Below, one piece after another: positions 54,247 to 62,599 of a stretch of DNA of 64,000 nt. How positions within the stretch are numbered: position 1 is the first letter of the stretch; each line of letters starts with the position of its first letter. Position numbers and translations under genes: made by a program. The notes below the pieces were generated by a model. That model was not told the origin of the DNA. It saw only the letters and a program-made list of their open reading frames with translations, and did not search any database. The stretch comes from Spongiibacter thalassae (GTDB lineage Bacteria > Pseudomonadota > Gammaproteobacteria > Pseudomonadales > Spongiibacteraceae), in NCBI RefSeq assembly GCF_012272835.1, contig NZ_JAAWWK010000001.1:558001-622000 (forward strand). The letters run 5' to 3'.

Positions 54247-54696
54247 ATGAAAATGGTCCCCCTCGAAATCCGCGATTTGGCGGAGTGCATCCAGCTGAGT
54301 CAGCGCAGTGACCCGTTCAGCTGGCCTGATGATATCTGGCGGCGCAGCCTGCGCGACGATCACTGTCTTGGTCTGGTCGTTGGTGGCGAGCTTCTCGCCG
54401 TTGCCGCGTTTTCGTTGGTGCTGGACGAGCTGAGCCTGTTGAATGTAGTGGTCGACCGCAGTGCTCGACGCCAGGGGCTTGGCCGTCAGTTATTGATCGA
54501 GGGTGTTGAGTGGATGCAGCAGTTTGGCGCGCTGCGCTGTGTACTGGAAGTGCGGGTCTCCAATAGCTCGGCGATAGCGCTCTACCGCTCGCTGGGCTTT
54601 GCTGAGGACGGCATTCGGAAAAACTATTACCCGCTTGAGGGTGGCCGCGAAAACGCGCTGCTGATGTCTGCGGACTTGCCGCTGGCGGTGGATTAA
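54247..54696 (+). CDS. rimI: Ribosomal protein S18-alanine N-acetyltransferase
   Basis: 149 residues from ATG 54247 (ATG 54253 also possible). GNAT fold with the acetyl-CoA loop RRQGLGRQLL near 80, LEVRVSNSSAIALYRSLGF and the RimI signature RKNYYPLEGGRENALLM near the end, which separates it from general GNAT enzymes. It acetylates the N-terminal alanine of ribosomal protein S18. It begins 15 bp after the holD-like stop, a coupling found in enterobacteria too. Confidence 0.95.
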   Translation: MKMVPLEIRDLAECIQLSQRSDPFSWPDDIWRRSLRDDHCLGLVVGGELLAVAAFSLVLDELSLLNVVVDRSARRQGLGRQLLIEGVEWMQQFGALRCVLEVRVSNSSAIALYRSLGFAEDGIRKNYYPLEGGRENALLMSADLPLAVD

Positions 54697-54712
54697 CAAA
54701 CAGGATCTCGAT

Positions 54713-55114
54713 ATGCAGGAAATAGAAAGCGATTGGTGGTTTATCGATCTGCCGGAACAATGGTTCAGTGAGCAGGATGATGACAGCATACTGATTTTCG
54801 ACGAGGACGAGTTGGGTTGTATCTGCCTGAGCACCCTCGAGGCAGAGCCGGGTGCCATGGCCGGGGCCGACGCGGTGAAGGGCTTGATCAACAGTGTTGG
54901 TCATTCAATGGCGGCGGGGAAGCCCTGCACGATCGGTGAAGATTGGCGGGGCTGGGAGTTTGAGACGGTTGAAGAGGGGGATTACATCCGTGAGTGGTAT
55001 CTGTACGGCCCCAATCACCTGCTGCTGATTACCTATTCCTGTGCGGAAGACGACCGGGATATGGACCGCAGCGCGGTTGAGGAAATACTCGATACATTAA
55101 GAGTAAAGGCTTAG
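54713..55114 (+). CDS. Hypothetical small acidic protein downstream of rimI
   Basis: 133 residues, acidic and aromatic (MQEIESDWWFIDLPEQWFSEQDDDS...). It has a repeated pattern of beta strands, an alpha helix near 60-75 (ADAVKGLINSVGHSM) and a conserved-looking WRGWEFE/REWYLYGPNHLLLITY core, suggesting a compact alpha/beta domain of the type found in small stress or immunity proteins. No motif is specific enough for a family. It lies 16 bp after rimI in the same direction and is probably co-transcribed. Cytoplasmic, as no signal is seen. Confidence 0.75.
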   Translation: MQEIESDWWFIDLPEQWFSEQDDDSILIFDEDELGCICLSTLEAEPGAMAGADAVKGLINSVGHSMAAGKPCTIGEDWRGWEFETVEEGDYIREWYLYGPNHLLLITYSCAEDDRDMDRSAVEEILDTLRVKA

Positions 55115-55247
55115 GCAATAAGCAGTTATGCGCGATGTGTCGGATTTGTGACATGGTTCCTTTGTTCGGAAAGGTGAATGCGCGCACACTTCGGCGCGAA
55201 GCCCTGTGCTACGGTGTCACTAAATCCACACGTTAGAGTAGATAACA

Positions 55248-56165
55248 ATGAGAAGACTGCTTTCTCTCGTCGCGGTATTATGTTTTTCATCCCTGTCCGT
55301 CGCCGCGGAGAGTAACGATAACGGACCCGCTTTAAAGCTTGCATCGGTCAGTGCTCTGGCCATGGATGCTGAGTCCGGTGAAGTTCTTTATCAAAAGCAC
55401 TCGAATATTCGTATGCCCATCGCGTCGCTTACCAAGGTGATGACGGCGATGGTGGTATTGGATGCAAAGCAGTCACTGCGGGAAAAAATCCGCTTCCAGG
55501 AGCGGGATCGTAAGTCGATCAATCACTATTTCTCGCGGATTCGCCTCGGCTCTGAAATTTCCCGTGGTGAGGCGATGCGGCTGGCATTGATGTCGTCGGA
55601 AAATCTTGCGGCGGCAGCGCTGGCGAATAACTATCCCGGCGGCGAGGAAAAGTTCGTCGAGGCAATGAACAGCAAGGCGGCGGCACTGGGTATGAAAAAT
55701 ACCCGTTTTGTCGACAGCAGTGGCCTGTCGCCCCGCAATGTTTCCACCGCTGCGGACCTGTCGCGCATGGTAGCGGCGGCAGCGAAATACCCGGAAATTC
55801 ACGAGTACTCAACTACCCCGTTGCATACCGCACACTTTTCCCGCCCGGGCTACAAGCTGGCTTATGTCAACACCAACCCCTTACTGCGCTATGAGCGTTG
55901 GCAGGCGGATGTCAGCAAAACCGGTTACCTCGACCTCGCCGGCCGCTGCTTGATTATGCAAACTGAAATCGATGGCCGCGCAGTAGTGCTGGTGATGCTG
56001 GATTCCTACGGCAAACGCAGCCCCATCGGCGATGCCGGACGTATCAAGCGCTGGATCGAAACCGGCGAAACCGGACGTGTTAGCGCCGTTGCCAGCAATT
56101 ACTCCCGCAACAAGTTGATGGGCTATATGGCAGGGAATGCTACAGCGCAGCTAAGCGTTAACTAG
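55248..56165 (+). CDS. pbpG: D-alanyl-D-alanine endopeptidase (PBP7-like)
   Basis: 305 residues with signal peptide (MRRLLSLVAVLCFSSLSVAA). Penicillin-binding active-site motifs of peptidase family S11: SLTK (IASLTKVMTAM, about 64-74), SxN (SSEN near 121) and KTG (VSKTGYLDLAGR near 223). The length and KTGYLDLAG/SYGKRSPIGDAGRIKRWIE ending are those of PbpG rather than the DacA-type carboxypeptidases, which are longer with a C-terminal amphipathic helix. It cleaves DD-crosslinks in peptidoglycan in the periplasm. A strong terminator follows 20 bp after the stop. Confidence 0.94.
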   Translation: MRRLLSLVAVLCFSSLSVAAESNDNGPALKLASVSALAMDAESGEVLYQKHSNIRMPIASLTKVMTAMVVLDAKQSLREKIRFQERDRKSINHYFSRIRLGSEISRGEAMRLALMSSENLAAAALANNYPGGEEKFVEAMNSKAAALGMKNTRFVDSSGLSPRNVSTAADLSRMVAAAAKYPEIHEYSTTPLHTAHFSRPGYKLAYVNTNPLLRYERWQADVSKTGYLDLAGRCLIMQTEIDGRAVVLVMLDSYGKRSPIGDAGRIKRWIETGETGRVSAVASNYSRNKLMGYMAGNATAQLSVN

Positions 56166-56184
56166 TCCCGCTGCTCACCACAAT

Positions 56185-56211
56185 AAAAAGCCCGCTTCTG
56201 CGGGCTTTTTT
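56185..56211 (+). terminator. Bidirectional intrinsic terminator between pbpG and rnfE
   Basis: AAAAAGCCCGC (56185-56195), loop TTCT, GCGGGCTTTTTT (56200-56211). A perfect GC stem flanked by A and T runs on both sides, so it can terminate pbpG on the plus strand and the Rnf operon on the minus strand. Confidence 0.93.
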
Positions 56212-56482
56212 GATTCTGCGGTAGTGCGGTAGTGGATAGGAGGCTTGTTTGGTCCACAGGCACTAATCGGGTCATTGCCGTAATGTTTCGCTTCAATTAC
56301 AGCAATAAGTTTTGGCGCAAGGTCTATTCGCTGGTGGTCTTTGATTGCTGTCTGATACTCGATGAACGGCTGACCAAGCAGTCCTGTAGCCGCTTTGGCT
56401 TCAGTGCCAGCCGCTGCACCTGAGTTTTCAATGACGGTAAGGCGCTCCACCGCTATCAGCGATTCGACAGCGGTTCATTCCC
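56212..56482. other. Intergenic region beyond the pbpG/Rnf terminator
   Basis: Together with the terminator this 317-bp gap (56166-56482) separates pbpG from the convergent rnfE. A 91-codon minus-strand frame (56175-56450) runs through the terminator and has no ribosome site or domain, so nothing else is called. The nth gene often found after rnfE is absent. Confidence 0.55.
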
Positions 56483-57196
56483 TTAGCTGATATGGCCGGT
56501 GACCCTCACCCGGCGGCTGCTGGGGGCGCTGGTGTCGGCTTTCGCGGCTTCGCGTCGTTTGATCTCGGTATCGATCAGGTTTTTCAGGGCGATAATCAAG
56601 CCGGTGAAAATAAAGGCGCCAGGGGGAAGAATGGCCACCAGAAACTCGGTGTAGTCGTCGAATAGCACGATTTTCCAGTTTGCCGCAGACTCACCAAAGA
56701 GCAGGTCCATATTGGCAAAGATCGCACCGGTGCCGACCACTTCACGCATGGCCCCCAGCAGTATGAGTACCACGGCAAAGCCGCAACCCATAATAAAACC
56801 GTCGTACATGGAAGGCAGCAGGGGGTTTTTACTGGCAAAGGCGTCCGCTCGTCCGAGAATAACGCAGTTGGTCGTAATCAGCGGCAGGAAAATCCCCAGA
56901 ATCTGGAACAGCTCGTAGGCAAAAGCCTGCATCAGCAGTTCGATACAGGTAACCGCTGCGGCAATAATCATTACAAAGGCGGGAAGGCGCACCGCGTCCG
57001 AGGTGATATTGCGGATCAGTGAAACGCAGGTGTTGGAGACGGTTAGCACGAAGATAGTGGCCAGGGCCATGCCGATGGCGTTAATGACCGAGCCGGTCAC
57101 CGCCAGTAATGGACACAGTCCCAGTAGCTGAACAATGGCTGGGTTGTTCTTCCACAGCCCGTTCAGGGATATGTCGCGATAGCTGGTCTCACTCAT
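56483..57196 (-). CDS. rnfE: Ion-translocating oxidoreductase complex subunit E
   Basis: 237 residues with six membrane helices. The start ([35 protein letters not shown]) and the [17 protein letters not shown] loop are diagnostic of RnfE/RsxE. It forms, with RnfA, the pseudo-symmetric membrane core that holds the intramembrane iron-sulfur cluster. It overlaps rnfG by 8 bases and is the last gene of the operon. The C-terminal tail (about 205-237) is charged and extends slightly beyond E. coli RsxE. Confidence 0.95.
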   Translation of the reverse strand: MSETSYRDISLNGLWKNNPAIVQLLGLCPLLAVTGSVINAIGMALATIFVLTVSNTCVSLIRNITSDAVRLPAFVMIIAAAVTCIELLMQAFAYELFQILGIFLPLITTNCVILGRADAFASKNPLLPSMYDGFIMGCGFAVVLILLGAMREVVGTGAIFANMDLLFGESAANWKIVLFDDYTEFLVAILPPGAFIFTGLIIALKNLIDTEIKRREAAKADTSAPSSRRVRVTGHIS

Positions 57197-57821
57197 GGTG
57201 ATCTTCCTCGTTTAACAGGGCCGTGCGGTGGCTGGCGAAATACCGGAGACTGCGATGGACCGCCTCGGTAACCGCACGGGGCGTAATGGTAGCGCCGGTA
57301 AACTGGTCGAAAATGCCGCCGTCTTTCTTCACTGCCCACTTTGCCGTATCGGGATCAGTCAGGCTACGGCCGATAAAGCCGTCTACCCAACGGCTTTTTT
57401 TGTAATCGACCTTGTCGCCCAGTCCCGGAGTTTCCCTGTGGCTGAGCACCCGCACACCAGCGATATTCCCATCGCGATAGATACCCACAATCAGGTCAAT
57501 GTCGCCGGTATAGCCGTCTCTGGCGGTGGCGGGCAGGATGACGGCAATGACGTCGCCGTTTTCGTTTCGGGCGCGATAGGCACTGCGCGGGCCGCGCAGG
57601 CCCAGCAACTCGCTGTCGTCTATCAACAGGCTGTCATCGAGCATGCTGTTGCTGTGCTGCTCCCGGGGAATGACTTCCAGCAGGGCGCGTTCTTCCGCAG
57701 CGCGGATATTATCCAGTACTCGCTGCTGGGTAGACAGATAGGTGGCCGCGATAACCCCGGTGGTCACAATGGCAAACACTCCGAGCAGGAGGCTGTTTTT
57801 ACTGATGGACTGACCCAGCAT
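57189..57821 (-). CDS. rnfG: Ion-translocating oxidoreductase complex subunit G (FMN-binding)
   Basis: 210 residues from ATG 57821, which overlaps the rnfD stop as ATGA; the longer open frame upstream is rnfD in another frame. One N-terminal membrane helix (about 10-30) is followed by a periplasmic FMN-binding domain. The covalent FMN attachment threonine is in [11 protein letters not shown] near residue 175, and [16 protein letters not shown] near 140 is family-typical. It passes electrons between RnfD and the cytosolic side. Confidence 0.95.
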   Translation of the reverse strand: MLGQSISKNSLLLGVFAIVTTGVIAATYLSTQQRVLDNIRAAEERALLEVIPREQHSNSMLDDSLLIDDSELLGLRGPRSAYRARNENGDVIAVILPATARDGYTGDIDLIVGIYRDGNIAGVRVLSHRETPGLGDKVDYKKSRWVDGFIGRSLTDPDTAKWAVKKDGGIFDQFTGATITPRAVTEAVHRSLRYFASHRTALLNEEDHHE

Positions 57822-58870
57822 CAGGACTTCTCCCTGTTCTGGCGCGGCTTGTGACCATAGGTGCGCGGTTGGGTGTAGTGGTCGATAAAGGGTGCGGCGA
57901 AATTCATTAACAACACCGCGAAGGCCACCGCATCGGGGTAGTTTCCCCAGCTGCGAATGGTGTACACCAGAATGCCGATTACGGCGCCATAGAACACGCG
58001 GCCACGGTTGGATACCGCAGAGGTCACCGGATCGGTAACAATAAAAAACGCGCCGAACATGGTCGCACCGCTGAGCAGGTGGAACAGAGGCGAGCCGCCC
58101 GAGGCGGAGCTGCCGCCATCGTAGAACAGCGCCGCTATTACCGTCAGACTGGCGAGCATGCTCACCGGTGCGTGCCAGGTAAACACGCGGCGATACAGTA
58201 AATAGAGGCCACCCAGAAGAAAGCCAACGTTGGCCCACTCCCAGCCCAGCCCGGCAAACTGGCCAAACTGGGGAGACTGCGCCCAGAGATCGTCCAGTAA
58301 CAGCGCGTCGTTTTGTTTCAGCAGGTCGAGGGGGGTGGCCATGGTGACCGCGTCGAACTGTGTACTGGCAGCGCCCAGGCTGCGTAGCAGGGCGTCGATG
58401 GGGCCGGGAAGCTCAGCAACGCTGATAGCGCCCCTTGGAGCCAGCCAATTGGTCATATCCACCGGAAAGGAAATCAGCAGTAACACATAGGCTGCCATCG
58501 CGGGGTTAAAGGGGTTGTAGCCCATGCCGCCGTACATGTGCTTGCAAATAAGAATGGCGAAGCCTATGCCAACCGCAATCAACCACACCGGGGCCGCCGG
58601 CGGCAGGGCTATGGCGAGTAGAAAAGCGGTCACCAGGGCGCTGCAATCACTCAGATAAAAGGCCAGTGGTCGGCGGCGAAGCTTCAGGGCCAGAGCTTCG
58701 AACGCCAGGGCAAACAGGCTGGCCCAAAGTATATTGACCAATGTGCCAAAGCCGAAAAACCAGGTCAGACTCACAATGCCGGGAAGGGTGGCAAGGAGTA
58801 CCAGGCGCATCACCCGGGGCGTGCTCATCGGCCCGTGGGCGTGGGGGGAGCTCAGTTTCAGAAAGGCCAT
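57821..58870 (-). CDS. rnfD: Ion-translocating oxidoreductase complex subunit D (FMN-binding)
   Basis: 349 residues with about ten membrane helices. The covalent FMN site is the Thr in DAVTMATPLDLLK near residue 180. GGMGYNPFNPAMAAYVLLLISFPVDMTNW (about 113-141) and ATMFGAFFIVTDPVTSAVSNRGRVFYGAVIG (about 262-292) are RnfD signatures. It is the main ion-translocating subunit (proton or sodium), coupled to NADH:ferredoxin electron flow. It lies one base downstream of rnfC. Confidence 0.95.
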   Translation of the reverse strand: MAFLKLSSPHAHGPMSTPRVMRLVLLATLPGIVSLTWFFGFGTLVNILWASLFALAFEALALKLRRRPLAFYLSDCSALVTAFLLAIALPPAAPVWLIAVGIGFAILICKHMYGGMGYNPFNPAMAAYVLLLISFPVDMTNWLAPRGAISVAELPGPIDALLRSLGAASTQFDAVTMATPLDLLKQNDALLLDDLWAQSPQFGQFAGLGWEWANVGFLLGGLYLLYRRVFTWHAPVSMLASLTVIAALFYDGGSSASGGSPLFHLLSGATMFGAFFIVTDPVTSAVSNRGRVFYGAVIGILVYTIRSWGNYPDAVAFAVLLMNFAAPFIDHYTQPRTYGHKPRQNREKS

Positions 58871-58871
58871 G

Positions 58872-61232
58872 TCAGTTTTCTTCCTCGCGCAGGGCAGCTA
58901 ACGCCTGCTCCGCAGCAGTCAGCTTGTCGCGCATTTTGTCCAGACTGGTTGCCAGAATCTCGGCATTGTCGTCGCCGCTTTCCTGGGCGGCGCGCAATTT
59001 TGCCGCGGTTTTTTCGACCCGTGCCTGGAGTGAGGCGATATTCTTTTCCGCTTTTTCCCGCTCGCTCATGCCTGCGGACTCGGCCCGTGCGGCCATTGCT
59101 CTGGCGATGGCCTGGGCTGCAGGATCGTCCTCCACTGGCGTTGCCGGCGTGGCGGTTGTCGGGGTGATCGCGGCTAACTCAGCGCGCAGTGCGTCCAGTT
59201 TTTCCTGGGTCTTGGTGACGGCGGTGGCGAATGCGTCGGCCTTGTCGTCGCCATTGGCCTTGGCCGTTGCCAGCTTGTCCTGAGCGGCGGCCAGGCGTTT
59301 TTCGGTGCTGGCGATTTGAGCAGTGATGCGTTGGGTTTTTTCCTGCTCGCTTTCAGCGGGGGCCTGGCCACTGCGCTTGGCCTGTGCCCTTGCGATGGCT
59401 GCAGCGGCGGGGTCGTCCGTCGGCGCCGCACCATCGGTGCTGGACTTTAATTCGTCCAACTCTTTTTGGGTTGCCGCGAGCTTTGCGGAGGTTTTTTCCA
59501 CCGCGGTTCTGAACGCGGCAATATTGTCGTCGTTATTGCCTTCCGCCTGGGCAAGTTTTTCCTGGGCTGCGGCCAACCGCTTGGTGGTAGAGGCGAGTAG
59601 CTTTTCCAGACGCTGTTGTTTTTCTTCCCGCGTCTCTTCCACTGCAGTGCCATTGCGCGCCGCCTGAGCCCTGGCAATAGCTGCCTGGGCAGGGTCGGCG
59701 TCGCCGGATTTTTTGGCCTGGCTGCGGGCGATCGCTGCCTGAATAATATCTTGCTTACTGTCGCCCTTGACGGCTTCTGCTTGTCTGGCCTTGGCGGCTT
59801 CTAGGCGTGCCTTGCGCTTGGCTTCTTTCTCGGCGGCTTCCCGCTCAATACGGGCCTGCCGGGCTTCGAAACGTTCCTTGGAGCGCTCAGCCTTGATTTT
59901 GTCCTGCTGTGCCTGGCGTATTTCTGCCTTCGAGGCTCGGTAGTATTGCACCAGTGGAATATGGCTCGGGCAGGCGTAGGAACAGGCGCCGCACTCAATG
60001 CAGTCGAACAGGTTGTGCTCTTCCAGCTTGTCGTGCTCCTGAGCCCGTGAGAACCAGTACATTTGCTGGGGCAGCAGAGAGACCGGGCAGACCTCGGCAC
60101 ACATACCGCAGCGGATACAGGCCTGGGCCGGTGGTGGTGGCGGCAATTCTTCAACAGTCGGAGCGAGGATGCAGTTGGTGGTTTTGACCACCGGTACGGC
60201 GGTGTCCTGCAGGGTATAGCCCATCATCGGGCCGCCCATGATAAGGCGAATGCAATCACTGGCGTTAAAGGCGCTTTGATCCAGCAGGTATTGCACCGGC
60301 GTGCCCAGTAAGACCTCGTAGTTGCGGGGTGAGCCACAGGCGTTGCCGGTGACGGTGGTCACTCGGGAAATCAGCGGTTCGCCGTGGTTTACTGCGCGAT
60401 AAATCGCCTGTGCGGTGCCGATGTTCTGGCAGACAATGCCAACGTCAGAGGGCAGGCCGCCAGAGGGCACCTCCTTGCCGGTAAGAATCTGGATCAGTTG
60501 TTTTTCGCCCCCTGAGGGATACTTGGTGGGGAAGCTGACGATCTCTATACCGGTGCCTTCGGCAGCGGCACGCATGGCGGCGATGGCCTCGGGCTTGTTG
60601 TCTTCGATGCCGATCAGGGTTTCCTGTGGCTCGATCAAATGGCGGAGAATCTCGGCGCCGGCGATGATCTGACCGGCCCGTTCGCGCATCAGAATATCGT
60701 CAGCGGTAATATAGGGTTCGCACTCCGTGCCATTGAGAATCAGGGTTTGTATCGGCTTGTCCTGGCCGCCGCTCAGTTTTACCGCCGAGGGGAAGCCCGC
60801 CCCGCCCATGCCGGCAATACCGGCTTCGCGTATTGTCGAGATCAATGTGTTTTTATCGACGGCGGTATAGTCGCTGATGCCCTGGTGATTGACCCACTCA
60901 TCCTGGCCGTCGCTGTTGATGATAATGCAGGGTGCGCTCATGCCCGAAGGGTGGGGAATAACCCGTGGCTCGATGGCCACCACGGTGCCCGATGTGGGGG
61001 CGTGGACCGGGGCGCTGACGAAACCCTTGGCCTCGGCTATCTTTTGGCCCTTCAGCACCCGATCGCCAACACTGACCACTGGGGCTGCGGGGGCACCGAT
61101 ATGCTGTGACAGTGGCAGAATAAGTTGGGCGGGAATACCCGCCGGGCGAATGGGCTCACCCAGAGACTGGAGTTTGTTTTCCGGGGGATGGATGCCGCCG
61201 TGGATGTCCCGAATTTGTATCATAATCGTCAT
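58872..61232 (-). CDS. rnfC: Ion-translocating oxidoreductase complex subunit C with repeat tail
   Basis: 786 residues. The NADH/FMN-binding N-terminal domain (about 1-360) includes GMGGAGFPSAVKL and LNGTECEPYITADD; two 4Fe-4S motifs follow, CIRCGMCAEVCP near 371 and CIECGACSYACP near 411. After about 440 comes a long charged helical region with three ~95-residue repeats. Each opens with a DPA-x-x-AIARA-x-A segment and continues into a KRLAAAQ-KLA/TAV-KT-KL heptad-rich stretch. E. coli RsxC has a similar but differently built tail. ATG 61223 is an alternative start. It is the electron entry subunit, peripheral on the cytoplasmic face. Confidence 0.95.
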   Translation of the reverse strand: MTIMIQIRDIHGGIHPPENKLQSLGEPIRPAGIPAQLILPLSQHIGAPAAPVVSVGDRVLKGQKIAEAKGFVSAPVHAPTSGTVVAIEPRVIPHPSGMSAPCIIINSDGQDEWVNHQGISDYTAVDKNTLISTIREAGIAGMGGAGFPSAVKLSGGQDKPIQTLILNGTECEPYITADDILMRERAGQIIAGAEILRHLIEPQETLIGIEDNKPEAIAAMRAAAEGTGIEIVSFPTKYPSGGEKQLIQILTGKEVPSGGLPSDVGIVCQNIGTAQAIYRAVNHGEPLISRVTTVTGNACGSPRNYEVLLGTPVQYLLDQSAFNASDCIRLIMGGPMMGYTLQDTAVPVVKTTNCILAPTVEELPPPPPAQACIRCGMCAEVCPVSLLPQQMYWFSRAQEHDKLEEHNLFDCIECGACSYACPSHIPLVQYYRASKAEIRQAQQDKIKAERSKERFEARQARIEREAAEKEAKRKARLEAAKARQAEAVKGDSKQDIIQAAIARSQAKKSGDADPAQAAIARAQAARNGTAVEETREEKQQRLEKLLASTTKRLAAAQEKLAQAEGNNDDNIAAFRTAVEKTSAKLAATQKELDELKSSTDGAAPTDDPAAAAIARAQAKRSGQAPAESEQEKTQRITAQIASTEKRLAAAQDKLATAKANGDDKADAFATAVTKTQEKLDALRAELAAITPTTATPATPVEDDPAAQAIARAMAARAESAGMSEREKAEKNIASLQARVEKTAAKLRAAQESGDDNAEILATSLDKMRDKLTAAEQALAALREEEN

Positions 61233-61263
61233 TACCTGTTGCGCGGGTCTGCGCTCCCCCGGT

Positions 61264-61869
61264 TCAAGCCGCTGCCGATGGCTTGGCAGATGGCCGGTCC
61301 GAGGCGATGATGTCTTCCGTGGCAGCGGGTTTGTCCCAGTGCCAGGTCTGTAACGTGGTTTCGATGGGGCGCATTTCTATGCAATCCACCGGGCAGGGCT
61401 CTACGCACAGGTCGCAGCCGGTACATTCACTGGCGATAACGGTGTGCATGTGTTTCGCGGAGCCGAGGATGGCGTCAACCGGGCAGGCCTGTATGCATTT
61501 GGTACAGCCGATACACTCATCTTCCCGAATATAGGCTACCGAGGGCACGGACTCTTCCACGGCGTCCAGTGGCTTCGCTTCGACCCCCAGGAGGTCGGCC
61601 AGGGCGGCAATGGTCGCCTCGCCACCGGGTGGACATTTGTTGATGTCGTCACCATTGGCAATCGCCTCGGCGTAGGGACGGCAGCCGGGGTAGCCGCACT
61701 GACCACACTGGGTCTGGGGCAGCAGCGATTCGACCTGGTCGGCAATCGGGTCGCCCTCGGTTTTGAATTTGACCGAGGCAAAACCCAGCAGGGCACCGAA
61801 GACGAGGCCGAGACTGACCAGGGCGAGAACGGCGGCGGCGAAGGGGTGTTGGCTGATAAGTTCGATCAT
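61264..61869 (-). CDS. rnfB: Ion-translocating oxidoreductase complex subunit B (iron-sulfur)
   Basis: 201 residues. An N-terminal membrane helix (about 10-30) is followed by the 4Fe-4S motif [19 protein letters not shown] near residues 54-72 and a two-cluster ferredoxin domain ([17 protein letters not shown] near 113 and [17 protein letters not shown] near 143). It passes electrons between ferredoxin-type clusters and the membrane subunits. The C-terminal tail is Ala-rich (PSAKPSAAA). It begins 10 bp after rnfA. Confidence 0.96.
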   Translation of the reverse strand: MIELISQHPFAAAVLALVSLGLVFGALLGFASVKFKTEGDPIADQVESLLPQTQCGQCGYPGCRPYAEAIANGDDINKCPPGGEATIAALADLLGVEAKPLDAVEESVPSVAYIREDECIGCTKCIQACPVDAILGSAKHMHTVIASECTGCDLCVEPCPVDCIEMRPIETTLQTWHWDKPAATEDIIASDRPSAKPSAAA

Positions 61870-61879
61870 GGCGCGGCTC

Positions 61880-62458
61880 CTATACCAGTCCGGCGAAGCC
61901 CATGAAGGCGAGGGACATCAAACCGGCGGTAACCATGCCAACCGCGGCGCCTTTAAAGGGAACAGGCACGTCGGCGGCGGCAATGCGCTCGCGCATGGCG
62001 GCAAACAGGACCAACACCATGGAAAATCCCGCGGCGGCGCCAAACCCGTAGAGGGCAGACTCTACAAAGCTGTGTTCCTTGTTGATATTGAGCAGGGCGA
62101 CACCCAGCACTGCGCAGTTGGTGGTAATCAAAGGCAGAAACACACCGAGTACCTTGTAGAGCATAGGGCTGGTTTTGCGTACCACCATTTCAGTGAACTG
62201 TACTACGACGGCGATGACCAGAATAAAGGTAATGGTGCGCAGATACTCCAGCCCCAGTGGCTGCAGCAGCCACTCGTAGGTCATCCAGCTGCAAATCGAT
62301 GCCAGAGTCAGTACGAAAGTCGTCGCACTGGACATGCCGATGGCGGTTTCCAGTTTGCTGGACACGCCCATAAAGGGGCACAGCCCGAGAAACTGGACCA
62401 GCACAAAGTTGTTGACCAAAATCGCGCCGAGCAGAAGTATTGTGTAGTCCGCAAACAA
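61880..62458 (-). CDS. rnfA: Ion-translocating oxidoreductase complex subunit A
   Basis: 192 residues with six membrane helices. The pattern [39 protein letters not shown] (about 15-53) and [17 protein letters not shown] (about 102-118) are diagnostic. Conserved Cys residues in these two stretches coordinate, with RnfE, the intramembrane cluster. First gene of the rnfABCDGE operon. About 140 bp separate it from metG, holding the operon promoter; that gap shows no special motif. Confidence 0.96.
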   Translation of the reverse strand: MFADYTILLLGAILVNNFVLVQFLGLCPFMGVSSKLETAIGMSSATTFVLTLASICSWMTYEWLLQPLGLEYLRTITFILVIAVVVQFTEMVVRKTSPMLYKVLGVFLPLITTNCAVLGVALLNINKEHSFVESALYGFGAAAGFSMVLVLFAAMRERIAAADVPVPFKGAAVGMVTAGLMSLAFMGFAGLV

Positions 62459-62599
62459 AGCCGATGCCTCTATTGCATAGAATCCGGCCGCCGCAATCGG
62501 CAGCCGGTGGGAAATAGCGAGATGCTATTTTATTTCGATCAGGTGTTCAATTAAAAACGAGTTAATCCTGAATCGTTTATCGGTTTTGCCGATAAATGA

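Noticed and set aside
56175-56450. 91-codon minus-strand frame after rnfE
   Set aside because: It reads through the pbpG/Rnf terminator, has no ribosome site and no recognisable motif.
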